A stretch of 64,000 nucleotides of DNA, from positions 29,102,501-29,166,500 of the forward strand of contig CM060070.1 of the NCBI GenBank assembly GCA_030533445.1, given 5' to 3'. Below, piece after piece: positions 13,001 to 24,300 of this stretch. Every line of letters starts with the position of its first letter. Positions within the stretch are counted from its first letter, which is position 1. The notes under the pieces were generated by a model. The model was not told where the DNA came from. It worked only from the letters and a program-made list of their open reading frames with translations, and made no database searches. The stretch is from Cyprinodon diabolis. Lineage: Eukaryota > Chordata > Actinopteri > Cyprinodontiformes > Cyprinodontidae. The position numbers were made by a program, and so were the translations under genes.

Positions 13001-13754
13001 ATATCTACTGATGTGACCAAGACTAAAGCAATTGAGATAAATTTACATCACGTCAATAGTCATCACGTCTCCTAATAGCCACATCATAGATAGAGCATAA
13101 CAGCAATCATCAAATTAGCTGTATGAAAAATGTAGAGGACCTGATAAAACATCTGGTCACTGTAAACTGGCAGGACCTGGTTGTATTCAGGGATTTTTTA
13201 TGATTCAAGGCATCGCTGAGGTCTAAAATGCAGCTCAAAAACAGCTCCAGAGGGAGCAACTCCAGTGAACTACAAGGCTAACTGCTAAGAACAAAGGCTT
13301 TTTAATTAACTCCAACCTCCTATCTACAGAGGCACCAGTCAGCAGCTTGCTTCTGCTGAGCCAAATACAACACAAGTATTTGGTAAGCTGCTAGGTATGC
13401 AGATTAGAGCTGGAGCAACAGAGCCTTAAACAGAAACCTTAATGGAAAAAAAATATAAAGAAACAAGTAGTATTTTTTCTGATACATCAGCCTTGTGTGG
13501 CACATGAAACAGATGTTAGAATATGAAAACAAGCCAAACAACAGTTAAATTTGTTTAGGGGTGTAAAGGATTTAAAGAAGTCATGAAAATTCACATTGTA
13601 TAGTTCAGTGGTTTATTGGTAAAAACTGACGGGTCAGATTTAGAGATTAAGGACTTGATTTTAATCAAACTGAAGTTTCCATTCATAATGATCATTGTTA
13701 CATTTGATGGGAAAGGGAGAACCTTGGCAATCCCCCAAGTAGAGAGATCAAAAG

Positions 13755-14524
13755 TGTTGGGATCTGGAGGTCTGTCCACTTTCTCCACCAGAGGGCGTAC
13801 TAGATCTCCTGGAGCCGGAGCTGATTGCAACCACCTGTCGCTCATCTGCTCATCAGGAGATCTGTATTTAAGGAGGCAGAGGACTTCTCTCCAGTGCCAG
13901 AGTGTTTGCCAGTTACGGTTAGCAAGCCTGAGCCAACCTGCCTGTCTGAATCTCTGACTCCCTGAAAACCAGAACCTGAACCTAATCTGTTTTTTCCTCT
14001 CTGCTTCCTAGATTGAACCTGTCTGAAACCTGAAACCCAGAAGAGAATCTCTGCCGGTAATCTGCCTTTCTGTTCTCTGAAGAACCCTGGAAAACTATTC
14101 CTGTCAAAGACCTGCCTGCCCGCTCTCTGAAGAAACCGGAAGGGAAATTCAAATCGGTAATCTGCCAACACTCAAATCAAGCTCTGCCTCCGCCTAGCCC
14201 TCAGCCTGCCGACAGCCTCTAGACCCTCAAGTTTCCCCCTCAGCCGCTCAGCTCAACTCCTGTACAGGTACAGCCCTGCACACTCTCATCCTGCAAATTA
14301 CCTGGATCTCCACTAACTCCTCTGTCCCCCTCTGCAGTGAACCCACTCGTGACCAGTCCTGGACCTGTTAATTCTGTGTGCATTTCAGAATCCACTCGTG
14401 ACCAGACGAGTTCCCTTGGGATCTGTTTATTTATTGTATTCCAACTTCTAAATAAACCTTTGAACTTTTATCCTGTCTCGGAGTGTTCTGCATGTGGGTA
14501 AGACACCTGAAGCCAAACATGACA
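13755..14524 (+). mobile_element. solo LTR of an LTR retrotransposon
   Basis: A 770-bp unit beginning tgttggg and ending catgaca, flanked on both sides by aaaag (13750-13754 and 14525-14529), a 5-bp target duplication. It contains a tatttaag TATA-like box about 13864 and an aataaa polyadenylation signal about 14450. No pol or gag sequence is next to it, so it is a solo LTR. TG..CA ends and a 5-bp duplication fit Ty3/Gypsy or BEL; the family is not decided. Confidence 0.8.
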
Positions 14525-16717
14525 AAAAGTCTTGATACTTGGGTATTTTGCACCATGAAGAACAAGTACTTCATTTAGAAAGGCAAAATCTCAAAATATC
14601 AGACAGGAAGCTGAAGTCCTACCATGGTTTGTGTATGTTACAAAATGTTTAAAAACCACAATATACAGTATCACTCTGGTTCTGTCTGGAGGAAATTTGG
14701 AATTGTATGTATAAAGTTCAAACAAGAAAACCCAACAAGTCTTACGGTTTGGAAGCATATGCAAACTTAAGAATTTCTTTAAGGTTTGAATAAATTAAAC
14801 CTATTTAAAATGCCAAATGTTTTTTTTTTTTTTTATTGTTAATAAATATTCAGTGTTAAAATATTGATTTATAAAGAGCTTAATGGGATCAAGGTTTTTG
14901 TTTAGATAAAACTGCATCCATAAAGCCCAGGATTACATTATCAATATTACAAAACTTATTAGTACATCTCAAAGGAGAAGGCCATTTTTACTATAAGAAA
15001 CATGATCATTTGAAAAATAGATATTAAACAAATATATTCTCCATTCTTGTATTTTTTATTGGTCCCAGACAGCAGAATAAAATACAACAAACACTGTGTA
15101 ACATTGAAAGCTGATAATGTAATATGAAAAGATAAAATTTTTCTCACAGAGTTTAAAAAGTCCATCTGGGAGCAGTACCCTTCTTTCAAAGACATCTAAA
15201 CTCAGAGCTCAAAGATCATATCACAAAATCTTTGCCCAGGAGTTAAATATTGCTTAATGTTAATTTTACTGTGCTTTTGAAAAGATTATCATCACTTCAT
15301 TGCCTTGCGTGGACATACCTGGTTTGTGAGTTCTTAATTTACAGTGAATGAAATCATTTCCGATCTAGAAAAGATGCATTTTGGTAAGAAAAACAAAACG
15401 ATTTGTCCCTGGAAAGCAAAAGACCAGCTTTTGGCCACAGAGCTCTATAGAAACTATCACTGATTATATTTCAAGTCACCAACATACGGTAATGATAAAA
15501 ATGATGATGGAGAGTGAATAAAAAATAGATTTCATCATTGATTTTTCAGTTACAGCTCACTGATTTCAAATTCCTGTATGCTAACATTCTTTATCAGTAA
15601 AGAATTTTTCATAAAAGGATAATGTTAACATAAAATATTTAAGCAAATACCCCAAAACAGAGATGTTTTTTAAAACATTTTAGCTTTTTTTTATGAGGTC
15701 CAACAAAAAAGAAGTTCAGAAAAAATCTAAAGAAATCAGTTTGTGGGTGCTGTGGGTTCTGACTGCAAAAATAGCTGTTTTACTTCATACCTAGTCCTGT
15801 TAGAAAGTAAAATATGCTTTTTTCATTCTTATTAAAGAAAATTTAATAAAGTCCTGATCTCTTGAGTCTGACTTTGAATTTCTAAGGTTGACAATATATG
15901 AAAGAAAACCTAATTTGTTGCAAGTTTCTTGCTACGTAATTGCAGCTATGAATTCAACAATACGGCCACTGCCATACAGTCTATAATGTGTATAGACACT
16001 ATGTGTGTGTGTAGGAATGGTTAGAAGTTGGTATATTTATATTTATAACATTTTATAAAGGACAAAAACAAAGGTATTTGGCACTACCATTTGAAGTTCA
16101 ACATTCATGCTTAATGCATTAATTGAATGCTTGCCTTTTTACTTATTGTCTTTGTTTATTTTATCTTTTCTTGCCTGATTTACTATGTATCACTTTGGGA
16201 TTTGTATAGATATAAATTGCATTACTAATCCAATGTATTAATATTATTATTACAAAGGTAGTAGACAAAAGTAAAGAAAGTTAAAAATTTCACCTGATTA
16301 TCTTAAGTATACCTTTCATACAGTAATAAAGCTCATGTGTGGGGCTTCAGAACTGCCTGTCTTTGGACTGAATACAAACAACAAGGGTAGTTAGTTAGGT
16401 AGGTAGTTTTGTAGATACTCTAATCCATTGTCAAAATTTTTTTATTTTTTTGCATTAGCCAATTTTTTCTGCTACCCGACACATTCCAACCATAAAAAAA
16501 TGCTGTGGTGAAAATATCTTAATAATCTAAGCTACCAAGTCACTTATTCTCCATGTATCTCCAACCACTTAAATTCATATATAACACTCTGTGCAGGTTT
16601 ATTCTGCGTTGTCTTTTCTGCAACATTGTCTGTTGTGCCAGTATCTTGGCAAACTCCATACAACTGTTCCAGACAACTGTTTCACTATTATTTATGTTTA
16701 AGTGTTTTAATCTTTAA

Positions 16718-17095
16718 AGGCACAGTCGAGGAATTTGGGGATTTTTTTTAAGACCTGCCCTCTACACTTAAAAAAAAAAAAAGGAAATGCATATGCACAA
16801 CCCTGTACGTGCTCCCAGGAGGGAACGATTATTAAATGTGTGCGAGCTCATGCATGAGCCCATTTCTCCTTATGCACGCTCCGCTTAAAAGTTGCTGTTT
16901 GCATCGCTCATACAGGCTTACTTTCCAAAAGAAGATTTGATCTTTTCCACTATGTCAGACTCGCCACTGATAAGTGAAAATGAGGACAAGCACATAGGAT
17001 GGCTTTATGTAAACATATCACCAGAATGATTGACAAATAGTCGGACCACTTATTTAGATGATCCACCCGGAAAAAGAACATCCTCCACTACACCT
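16718..17095. mobile_element. TTAA-flanked MITE, 'aggtgtagtggaggat' family, copy 1
   Basis: TTAA at 16714-16717 and 17096-17099 flank inverted ends (aggcacagtcgagga and, reversed, aggtgtagtggagga). Its reverse complement is collinear with the element at 34754-35887 but lacks the 540-bp insert found there. The TTAA target and lack of a gene fit a piggyBac-type MITE. Confidence 0.75.
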
Positions 17096-18059
17096 TTAAG
17101 TGTTTTAATGTTAATGACCATGGCTATTTAAAATCATTCTTCATTCAGTTTTTGTCTGCATATAGATATTCTATTCAAGTTTTTTTTTTGCTCCACCAAT
17201 CAACAAAAAAATTTGAAAATTGTCTTTTAAACACCCTTTGACTGGAACATCTCTCCTCCTCTCTATGCTCCATACTCTTTATGTGTTTAAAAATGTCCTT
17301 GTTCATCATTTACAAATTATATGTCATTGTTTTGACTGTGCATTGTTTTAATAACTATAATACTGTTTAACTGTTACTGCAGTTGAGAGCTTTGTGTGTT
17401 TGAATGTTTGTGTGATTGGATTGTGTGTATGGTTATGCTGTTGGGTTTTGTTTATATATGAATGGTTCAATGATACATATACTGCTGAATCTGCCTTGTT
17501 TATCAGTTTGTTGCTGCTTTTTTATATTAGGACCCCCTTTAAAAACAAAAGGCTTCAACTCAAGTGGCTTCTCCTTTGAAATTAATAAATTATCATCACG
17601 TTTGATTGGCGAAATTGACTTCCCATTCTCTGGCATGCTTGGAAAAAAAAATGACCAAAGTCAGTGTTTGTGATTAATCTAACTCAGATCTTTTAAAATT
17701 ACTGCCGTAGATCAATTCGTATTATAATATTAACAGACTATTCCCAGATGATAAAGAGGTGGGTATAACACCTATTTTTGGATATGATAGCATTTGAGGG
17801 GGAGGCGAAGACAAAGGGACAAAGAAAATATGCAACATCACAGAAATGCCGGCTGAGGTCAGTGTTTCTCTCCTCTAGTCCACTTAGTTTCGGACAGTTG
17901 TTAGTACATTGATAATTCAAATATACTTTTGGCGAAATTATATTGGTTTAAAATCACAATATCTATACAAAATTCGGTATCCATTCGTGTTTTAGCCATC
18001 AATTTCCCCGTCCGTTCAAGCGTGGTTTGTAACAAAGGGAGTTGGAAAAGTGTAGCGGC

Positions 18060-18297
18060 TCCTTTAAGGCCGTTTGCAATAATTAATGACGTCGCTTCTG
18101 TAAACACGACCGACGCTCAGCTGCGTGAATGAAGCATCCTCAGAGCATCCAGGAGCCCCGCACGGTGCAGGCTGCTTTGTTTATTTCTCCACTAGCCCTG
18201 CTTCTGCTGCGGGATAAAATAACGGAGGCTCACCTCGGTTCTCATATGCAGTCTTCAAAACCAACACGACGTTGGTGTGTTTATTCTACTAACTGCC
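18060..18297 (+). promoter_or_regulatory. slc44a5: slc44a5 promoter and 5' leader region
   Basis: This stretch is richer in G+C and CpG than its surroundings. It holds a CRE-like TGACGTCG at 18087-18094 and a TATA-like gggataaaat at 18211-18220, about 80 bases before the start codon. Transcription start is not visible from sequence; if the TATA-like box works, the leader would be only about 50-60 nt. An upstream ORF lies at 18246-18305. Confidence 0.45.
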
Positions 18298-18305
18298 ATG
18301 GCTAG
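18246..18305 (+). other. upstream ORF overlapping the slc44a5 start codon
   Basis: ATG at 18246 opens a 19-codon frame, different from the slc44a5 frame, that ends with tag at 18303-18305, five bases past the A of the main ATG. Its initiation context is weak (C at -3, C at +4) while the main ATG is strong. If the mRNA includes it, leaky scanning would be needed to reach the main start. Translation is inferred only. Confidence 0.4.
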
Positions 18306-18334
18306 AAGAACGGACACCCCATCTTCTTATCATG
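18298..18334 (+). CDS. slc44a5: slc44a5 exon 1 (start codon)
   Basis: Codes for 12 residues plus one base and ends at gtgagt. The ATG sits in a strong initiation context (gccATGg, G at -3 and +4). The reading frame joins exactly to exon 2 (cat g|gt gaa) and gives the short hydrophilic N-terminus expected of SLC44A5. The start was chosen because it is the only good-context ATG in frame and is followed at once by a donor. Confidence 0.82.
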
Positions 18335-21300
18335 GTGAGTTATTGGTCTGTCTTTGTTGTGAACGCAGCCTTTTTGGTTCAATTAGTGCTGTTCCAACTG
18401 GATGTGACGGTATTCCTTTTAACGCTTAAACTACAACTAAATGTTTGCTGCGCTCCTAGATGTTATTAAACGCTAATTAAAATTTCGTATCGGTTGGCAT
18501 CGAAAACGTAACGGTAGAAAAAAACGGTTAGATGGCTGATAGTTTTATTCAAGTAGACAAATAGGAAAAACAACTATTCATATTCAAAACCGAACACGTC
18601 ATGATGCAGTTTGCCCCACTTGTTTTGATATAATTGACTGTTTATGTTTTTGTTGCGGTGTTGAATTATAATTTATTTTAAAAATGAGGCTTATACTTAA
18701 GGTAAAATAGTTGTGAGTTTGTATTCATAACCAACTTCTATATTAATACTTATGTCGATTTGTTAACAAATGTATTGACCTTTTGCTGTAAAAATTATCA
18801 TTTATTTTAAAAATGATGCTTATACTTAAGGTAAAGTAGTTGGTTGTGAATAAATTATACTTTATTTAAAAAATGATGCTTATACTTAAGGTAAAGTAGT
18901 TGATTGTGAATAAATTATAATTAATTAAAAAAATTATGCTTATTCTTAAGGTAAAGTAGTTGGTTGTGAGTTTGTATTTACAACCAACTTCTATATTAAT
19001 ACTTATATCCATTCATTAACAAATTTATTGACCTTTTGGTTTAAAATATGGTTTAAGGAAGCTACTTTTGGTAAGTCTGATCTAATGCCTGCTTTGATGT
19101 TCCAGCATTAAACCATTGGTAATTATCGTCTTATTTTCACTTAGCAGCGCTCTCCCAAAATGTTTTTTCTTTTTCTAAATAAGGGTTAATTTCTTTGGGT
19201 TAAATTATGTTAATTTATAGTGTTACTGCAAAATTTTATTTAAATTGCAACAGGGGCGGAGCTAGATGGGGGGCCAGAGGTGGCCATGGCCACCCTTAGC
19301 CAATCATTGGCCACCCCTACAATTTTTTCCCTCTAATACAGATGGTGGAAGCAGTAATACTCTGAAGGGGAATGTTCAAACTTATTAAACATTTAAATTT
19401 TTCATTTATTAACACCTACTTGAACCAAGTTTTGAATTATTTGGGGTAAAGTTAAAATGATGTGCCTCTGCAAGTCATCTAGGAGTCTTCAGTGAAATCA
19501 TAGATAAATAACTACTTTATAATAACATATAAAAATTAATTAAATGTGGATACTAGTAGATTTAAATATATTTTTTTTGCAGAATGATTATTGATAAAAG
19601 GAGGTAATGACAATTAAAATATGTTCGCCCCAGATCTCAAACCTGAAAGAACTTTGTCCACTATTCCTTTTATTTACACAGCATAGATCTGTAAATATAT
19701 GCGTCTATTTCTTAGCAAAGACTGCAGGGAAGTATAGTTTGTCTTTCATTTAGGAAATATGGATCTTGTGCTTGTTCCTTTTGCAACAGTGTAGATTGAC
19801 CCTTAGGTTCTGGTGCCTTTTGGCCACCCCTCAGTGTACATTGGTTATTGACGGGCCACCCCTATCGGGATTTTCTGGCTGTGCCTCCTAATATAAACCC
19901 CGAAACAATTCATATTGTTGATTAAAAAAAATCTGTCTAGATACTTTAACTTACTATTATATGCAGTTGGGTTTGATATATAATTTTGATATAAACTTCA
20001 ATTCAAAGTGAAGGAATCAACAATGTTGTGTTGATTTATTTATTTATTTATGCCTAGTGTCAAAGTACTCCTGAACTTAAAACTACTTTAACCCAGGGCT
20101 GGGTGATAAATCAGTTTTATTAATTAATACAATTTGAGGTTTATTAAGATTCTATTATTAGTGAATTTGGGATTGGAGGGGTTGGTTGGGGGACTGACAA
20201 ACATCAAGTTTGACAAAGTAGTTTTTGTCATTAATTAAATTAAGAAAATATTTTAATTTAAAAGTTGAAATATTGTACTTTAAAGCAATATCTTTACATA
20301 TTTTGGTCTTTTGAAAACATTTTACCACTGAGGTTATCATCAAGAACTATGAGATGTAATGGTAATTTATGGACACAGTCATAATTGATGATATTTTATG
20401 AAAATTATACACCAGTATCAAAATCTTATGGAGGATCTACTCTGACATAATTCAAAATAAATACATAAATTAATAAATATTCAATAAATAGGGCTATGAT
20501 TAAATGGGCCTTAATGATAAATGTATGTAGTAAATAAAATTATACAATAAGGGAAAAAAGTCTAAAATTAAATTTTAATTAGATTGTTTATTCATTCATT
20601 TTGTAATAACTAATGTATCATTATTATCCCATATAATAAAATACCCATATCAGTTCTTATTTAATGTACCTTTTTTTTGGTCAAACTCTAGTTGTCAGGA
20701 TGAACATATCTCTTCAGCAGAGGGTCCCTTAGCCAGCGGTCACCACAGCTGGTCCAAACCTTCAAAGACATGGTCTATTTCTCACAATGACTCCCAGCAG
20801 GCAGTCAGGTAGGGCTGCAACTAACGATTATTTTAAAAATCGATGAATCGGCCGATTATTTTTTCGATTAATCGATGAATCAAATTAGTTTTTTTTTAGA
20901 CTAGAAGAGTTCTGCCTTTTAAGACAGGAAAGTATAGCAGTTAAAGTTGCTACTTGAGAAAATACTCAACCATAGAGATAAAAATAGCCCTGTGGTTCAA
21001 ATTATAAATTGTATTTGGAATAAAAATAAGAGAACTAGGGGTGCTAAAAAACACATCCTCCAAAAACAGATATTTACATGGAAATGCGGCATATAATTAA
21101 TTGACATATTACTGATCTTGCTGGATTTTATTCTGCTTTACTTCCATAAATTGCAGGATCTTCTTTACTTTATCTTTGCCAGAAGATTTAAACTTTAAAA
21201 GCCTTGCCCTCATAATTTGCAAGTTAATTTATTTATAAAGAAAATATAAACGCTGCTTAAGCTAATTCAAATGAAATTAAAAGTAAAATAAGTAGCCAAC

Positions 21301-24300
21301 CTTATCACTGTCTGTAACCTACTAACAAGGTAAGGAAAGCATCAGATGAGCTACCTGAGAAACTAACGTTACGTTTCCCCACTTTAAAACGAAACAAACA
21401 TGGTGGTTCCGTGCCATGTTAATTTGTTTTTGACAAAAGTTGCATGTTATGACTTTTTTCACTTTACAAAGCGCAGGCTATTTTAATTATTGTGATCAAT
21501 TTGCGCCGTCAATCCCGGCGCATGCGCGCTTCATTTGCAGTCTGGACGCTGAGGGTAAACTTACTGTGGCTCTGACTGCAGCGCTGAGAGGGACTCCTGC
21601 GGGAGGAGGGAGAACGGGGTTGGGGTGGGGGAGGCGCCCCACGGCAGAGTAGGAACGATGCATGCTTTCACGTAAGAGTCTCCAAAAGCCGCCAGTGACA
21701 CCGTAAAAAGTCGCCAGATTTGTCGCTAGTCGCTTTTTTGAAAAATGAGGGGTCTGAAAAGTCGCTGAGGCGGCAACACTGCGCCCTGCAGCGCTGGCTC
21801 GCTCTGCCGTATTTTTTTCTCCCCCCGTTTCAGTGAAGTGGATGTGATGACGGCGGCCGCGGATGACGCATTGATCGCGCGACACAACTAATTGATGATA
21901 AAATTCGTTGCCAACGCTTTTAAAAATAGATTTTTAGCGATTTTATCGATTCGTTGTTGCAGCCCTACAGTCAGGTTATCCTCAGTTTCATGCTCTCCCT
22001 CACCATCCTGCACGCGTTCTCCTTGAATTGTGTTTACTGGACGCTCCAATGATTCCCCTCGGACATCCTTTGGGAAAGCATGGCCACCTCAAAAACATCC
22101 ACCTCTTGGCAGTCTAAATGAAGGAACATTGGTAATGCAGAATTTGCTGTGCATTACATAGTCAAGGTAAGCCTACTGTTTGCAGATGGACTCCATCACA
22201 CTGGGCATAGGTGAACAGCAGCCACGCCACGTAGCGTTGCCATCCTGCTCCACCCCAAACACGTGTACCGGCTTCACAAAGGCCTCTCTTCTTTCCACGG
22301 TTCTGGTCACACAGTGAATGGGCTCGAAAGCATTAGCAATGGGATTTGGATGCCGAAGTGGCTTTTCAGCTTTGTAATCAATCATACCGAATTTCTTGAG
22401 TGTTTTACGGTTGTGAGATATCGCTGGTATTACCAATGGATTCAACTGGCAGCAACAGAACCAACCCCATGATGTAATTGCTTAGAGTACTACAAGATGA
22501 AGGCCCCCTTGACACAAAACTATGAACAATGCCACGCTTTTTTAATTTATATGTAGATATTTGTTATATAATTATTGATAACAGTAAGACACAATCTTGT
22601 AAATTAAGTTAGTTCGATTCACCATTTCATTTCCACCTGAAGAGGACAGCTTATGCCTATTTGTTGCTCAGACTGCATTGAATCATGCTACCAGGCCAGC
22701 CACAGGTACAACAAAGATGACCACCTAAAATGTGGCTATCAGTTAGCTGAGCTGAGCCATTTAGCACAGTGATGGAATACCTGACTTTATTTGTTCAGTG
22801 GATGGTCTGACAGAACATGTGTTTCTGTTATCTTCAAGTGGACAACTTTAGTTGCATGTTATCCTTAAAGGAATAGTACACCCAAAACATGATTAGCCTT
22901 CATTTTCTACTCACCCCCATGCTGAACAACACTCTGGAGTACTTTTTTGATATCTCAAATGCATCTGGAGATCTGGGAGGCTTCTTGCTGTCTGCTGACA
23001 TTCAAATAATGGAGGTCTATGGTGCCCGAGGCAGAAAGGTCCATAAAAGTCCACAAAAAACGTGTCAATATTCCACCATACTGCTCGTCCAATGTATTCC
23101 AAGTGTCCTGAGTGGGTAGCGTCCATAATTTACTCAAAACAAAGTCATTTAGAATGTTTTTAGAGCATGAACAGTAGTGTATAGGATTTCCTAAAAGCGC
23201 GCGCCTGCGAGTTCACGAGCCTACGGAAACTGCGGCAGACCAAGCCAGATGAAAGTGCGCATTCAGCGTCTGCTCTTGATAATGCAAGCGTAGAAGAAGA
23301 AATTTGCTGTTTACCTGTGCAAAGAAAGAAACAACGAAAGAAAAATGTCTGCGGACTTCAGTGTTGAGGAAGAGCATGAGTTCTTTGCCGAGCTGAATGC
23401 GCACTTTCATCTGGTTTGGTCTGCCGCGGTTTCCGTAGGCTCGTGAACTCGCAGGCGCACGCTTTTAGGAAATCCTATACACTACTGTTTATGCTCTAAA
23501 AACATTCTAAATGGCTTTGTTTCGAGTAAATTATGGACCCTACCCACTCAGGACACTTGGAATACATTGGACGAGCAGTATGGAGGAATATTGACACGTT
23601 TTTTGTGGACTTTTATGGACCTTTCTGCCTCGGGCACCATAGACCTCCATTATTTGAATGTCAGCAGACAGCAAGAAGCCTCCCAGATTTCCAGATGCAT
23701 TTGAGATATCAAAAAAGTACTCCAGAGTGTTGTTCAGCATGGGGGTGAGTAGAAAATGAAGGCTAATCATGTTTTGGGTGTACTATTCCTTTAAGCATCT
23801 CCAACAGCAACTGTAGTCCTTTTAAACCTTTTTTTTTCTTTTTGATTTTACAAAACTGACAGGACATTGAGGCTCATTGCCTTGGTTAAGCATTGATATT
23901 GGAATAATCTAGAACGCTCCAGATCACGGTGTTCCACACACATTCTTATGACATACACTGTTGAATGTATCCTAACCTTTCAAATTCTTTCAAATATTTT
24001 TTTATCTGAGTCAACTTAAAGTAAAACGTTTTTCTCTTCATTTTTTTATGTATTTCTTACCTTGATGCTGTGTCCCTGTTTGTGTTTGGTTTGAACAGAA
24101 CTTACCTTTTCCTTGATAGAAGGCTGTTTTCAGGGTTCACTAGAACTCAGAGTTCTGTAGATTGGTTTACGTATTTAATTATTATCGGTTCGTCCACAAC
24201 CATCGCAAATTGTTGCTTTACCATCAGGCATTGCAGGACGATCAGGGTCAATTATGTACTGTAACTGCATCAGTTGTTGCCATCTAGCTGTCTAATAGTT

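Larger units (their letters stand above)
10491..18059. other. intergenic region between the divergent genes
   Basis: AT-rich; only short chance ORFs. Supported features inside are a weak tRNA-like SINE head near 12927, a solo LTR at 13755-14524 and a TTAA MITE at 16718-17095. The rest (10491-12900, 13010-13754, 14525-16717, 17096-18059) shows nothing I can name. Confidence 0.6.

Noticed and set aside
18660..19041. CRISPR-like array because of regular 60-bp spacing
   Set aside because: Units are contiguous with no unique spacers, and the genome is a vertebrate's.
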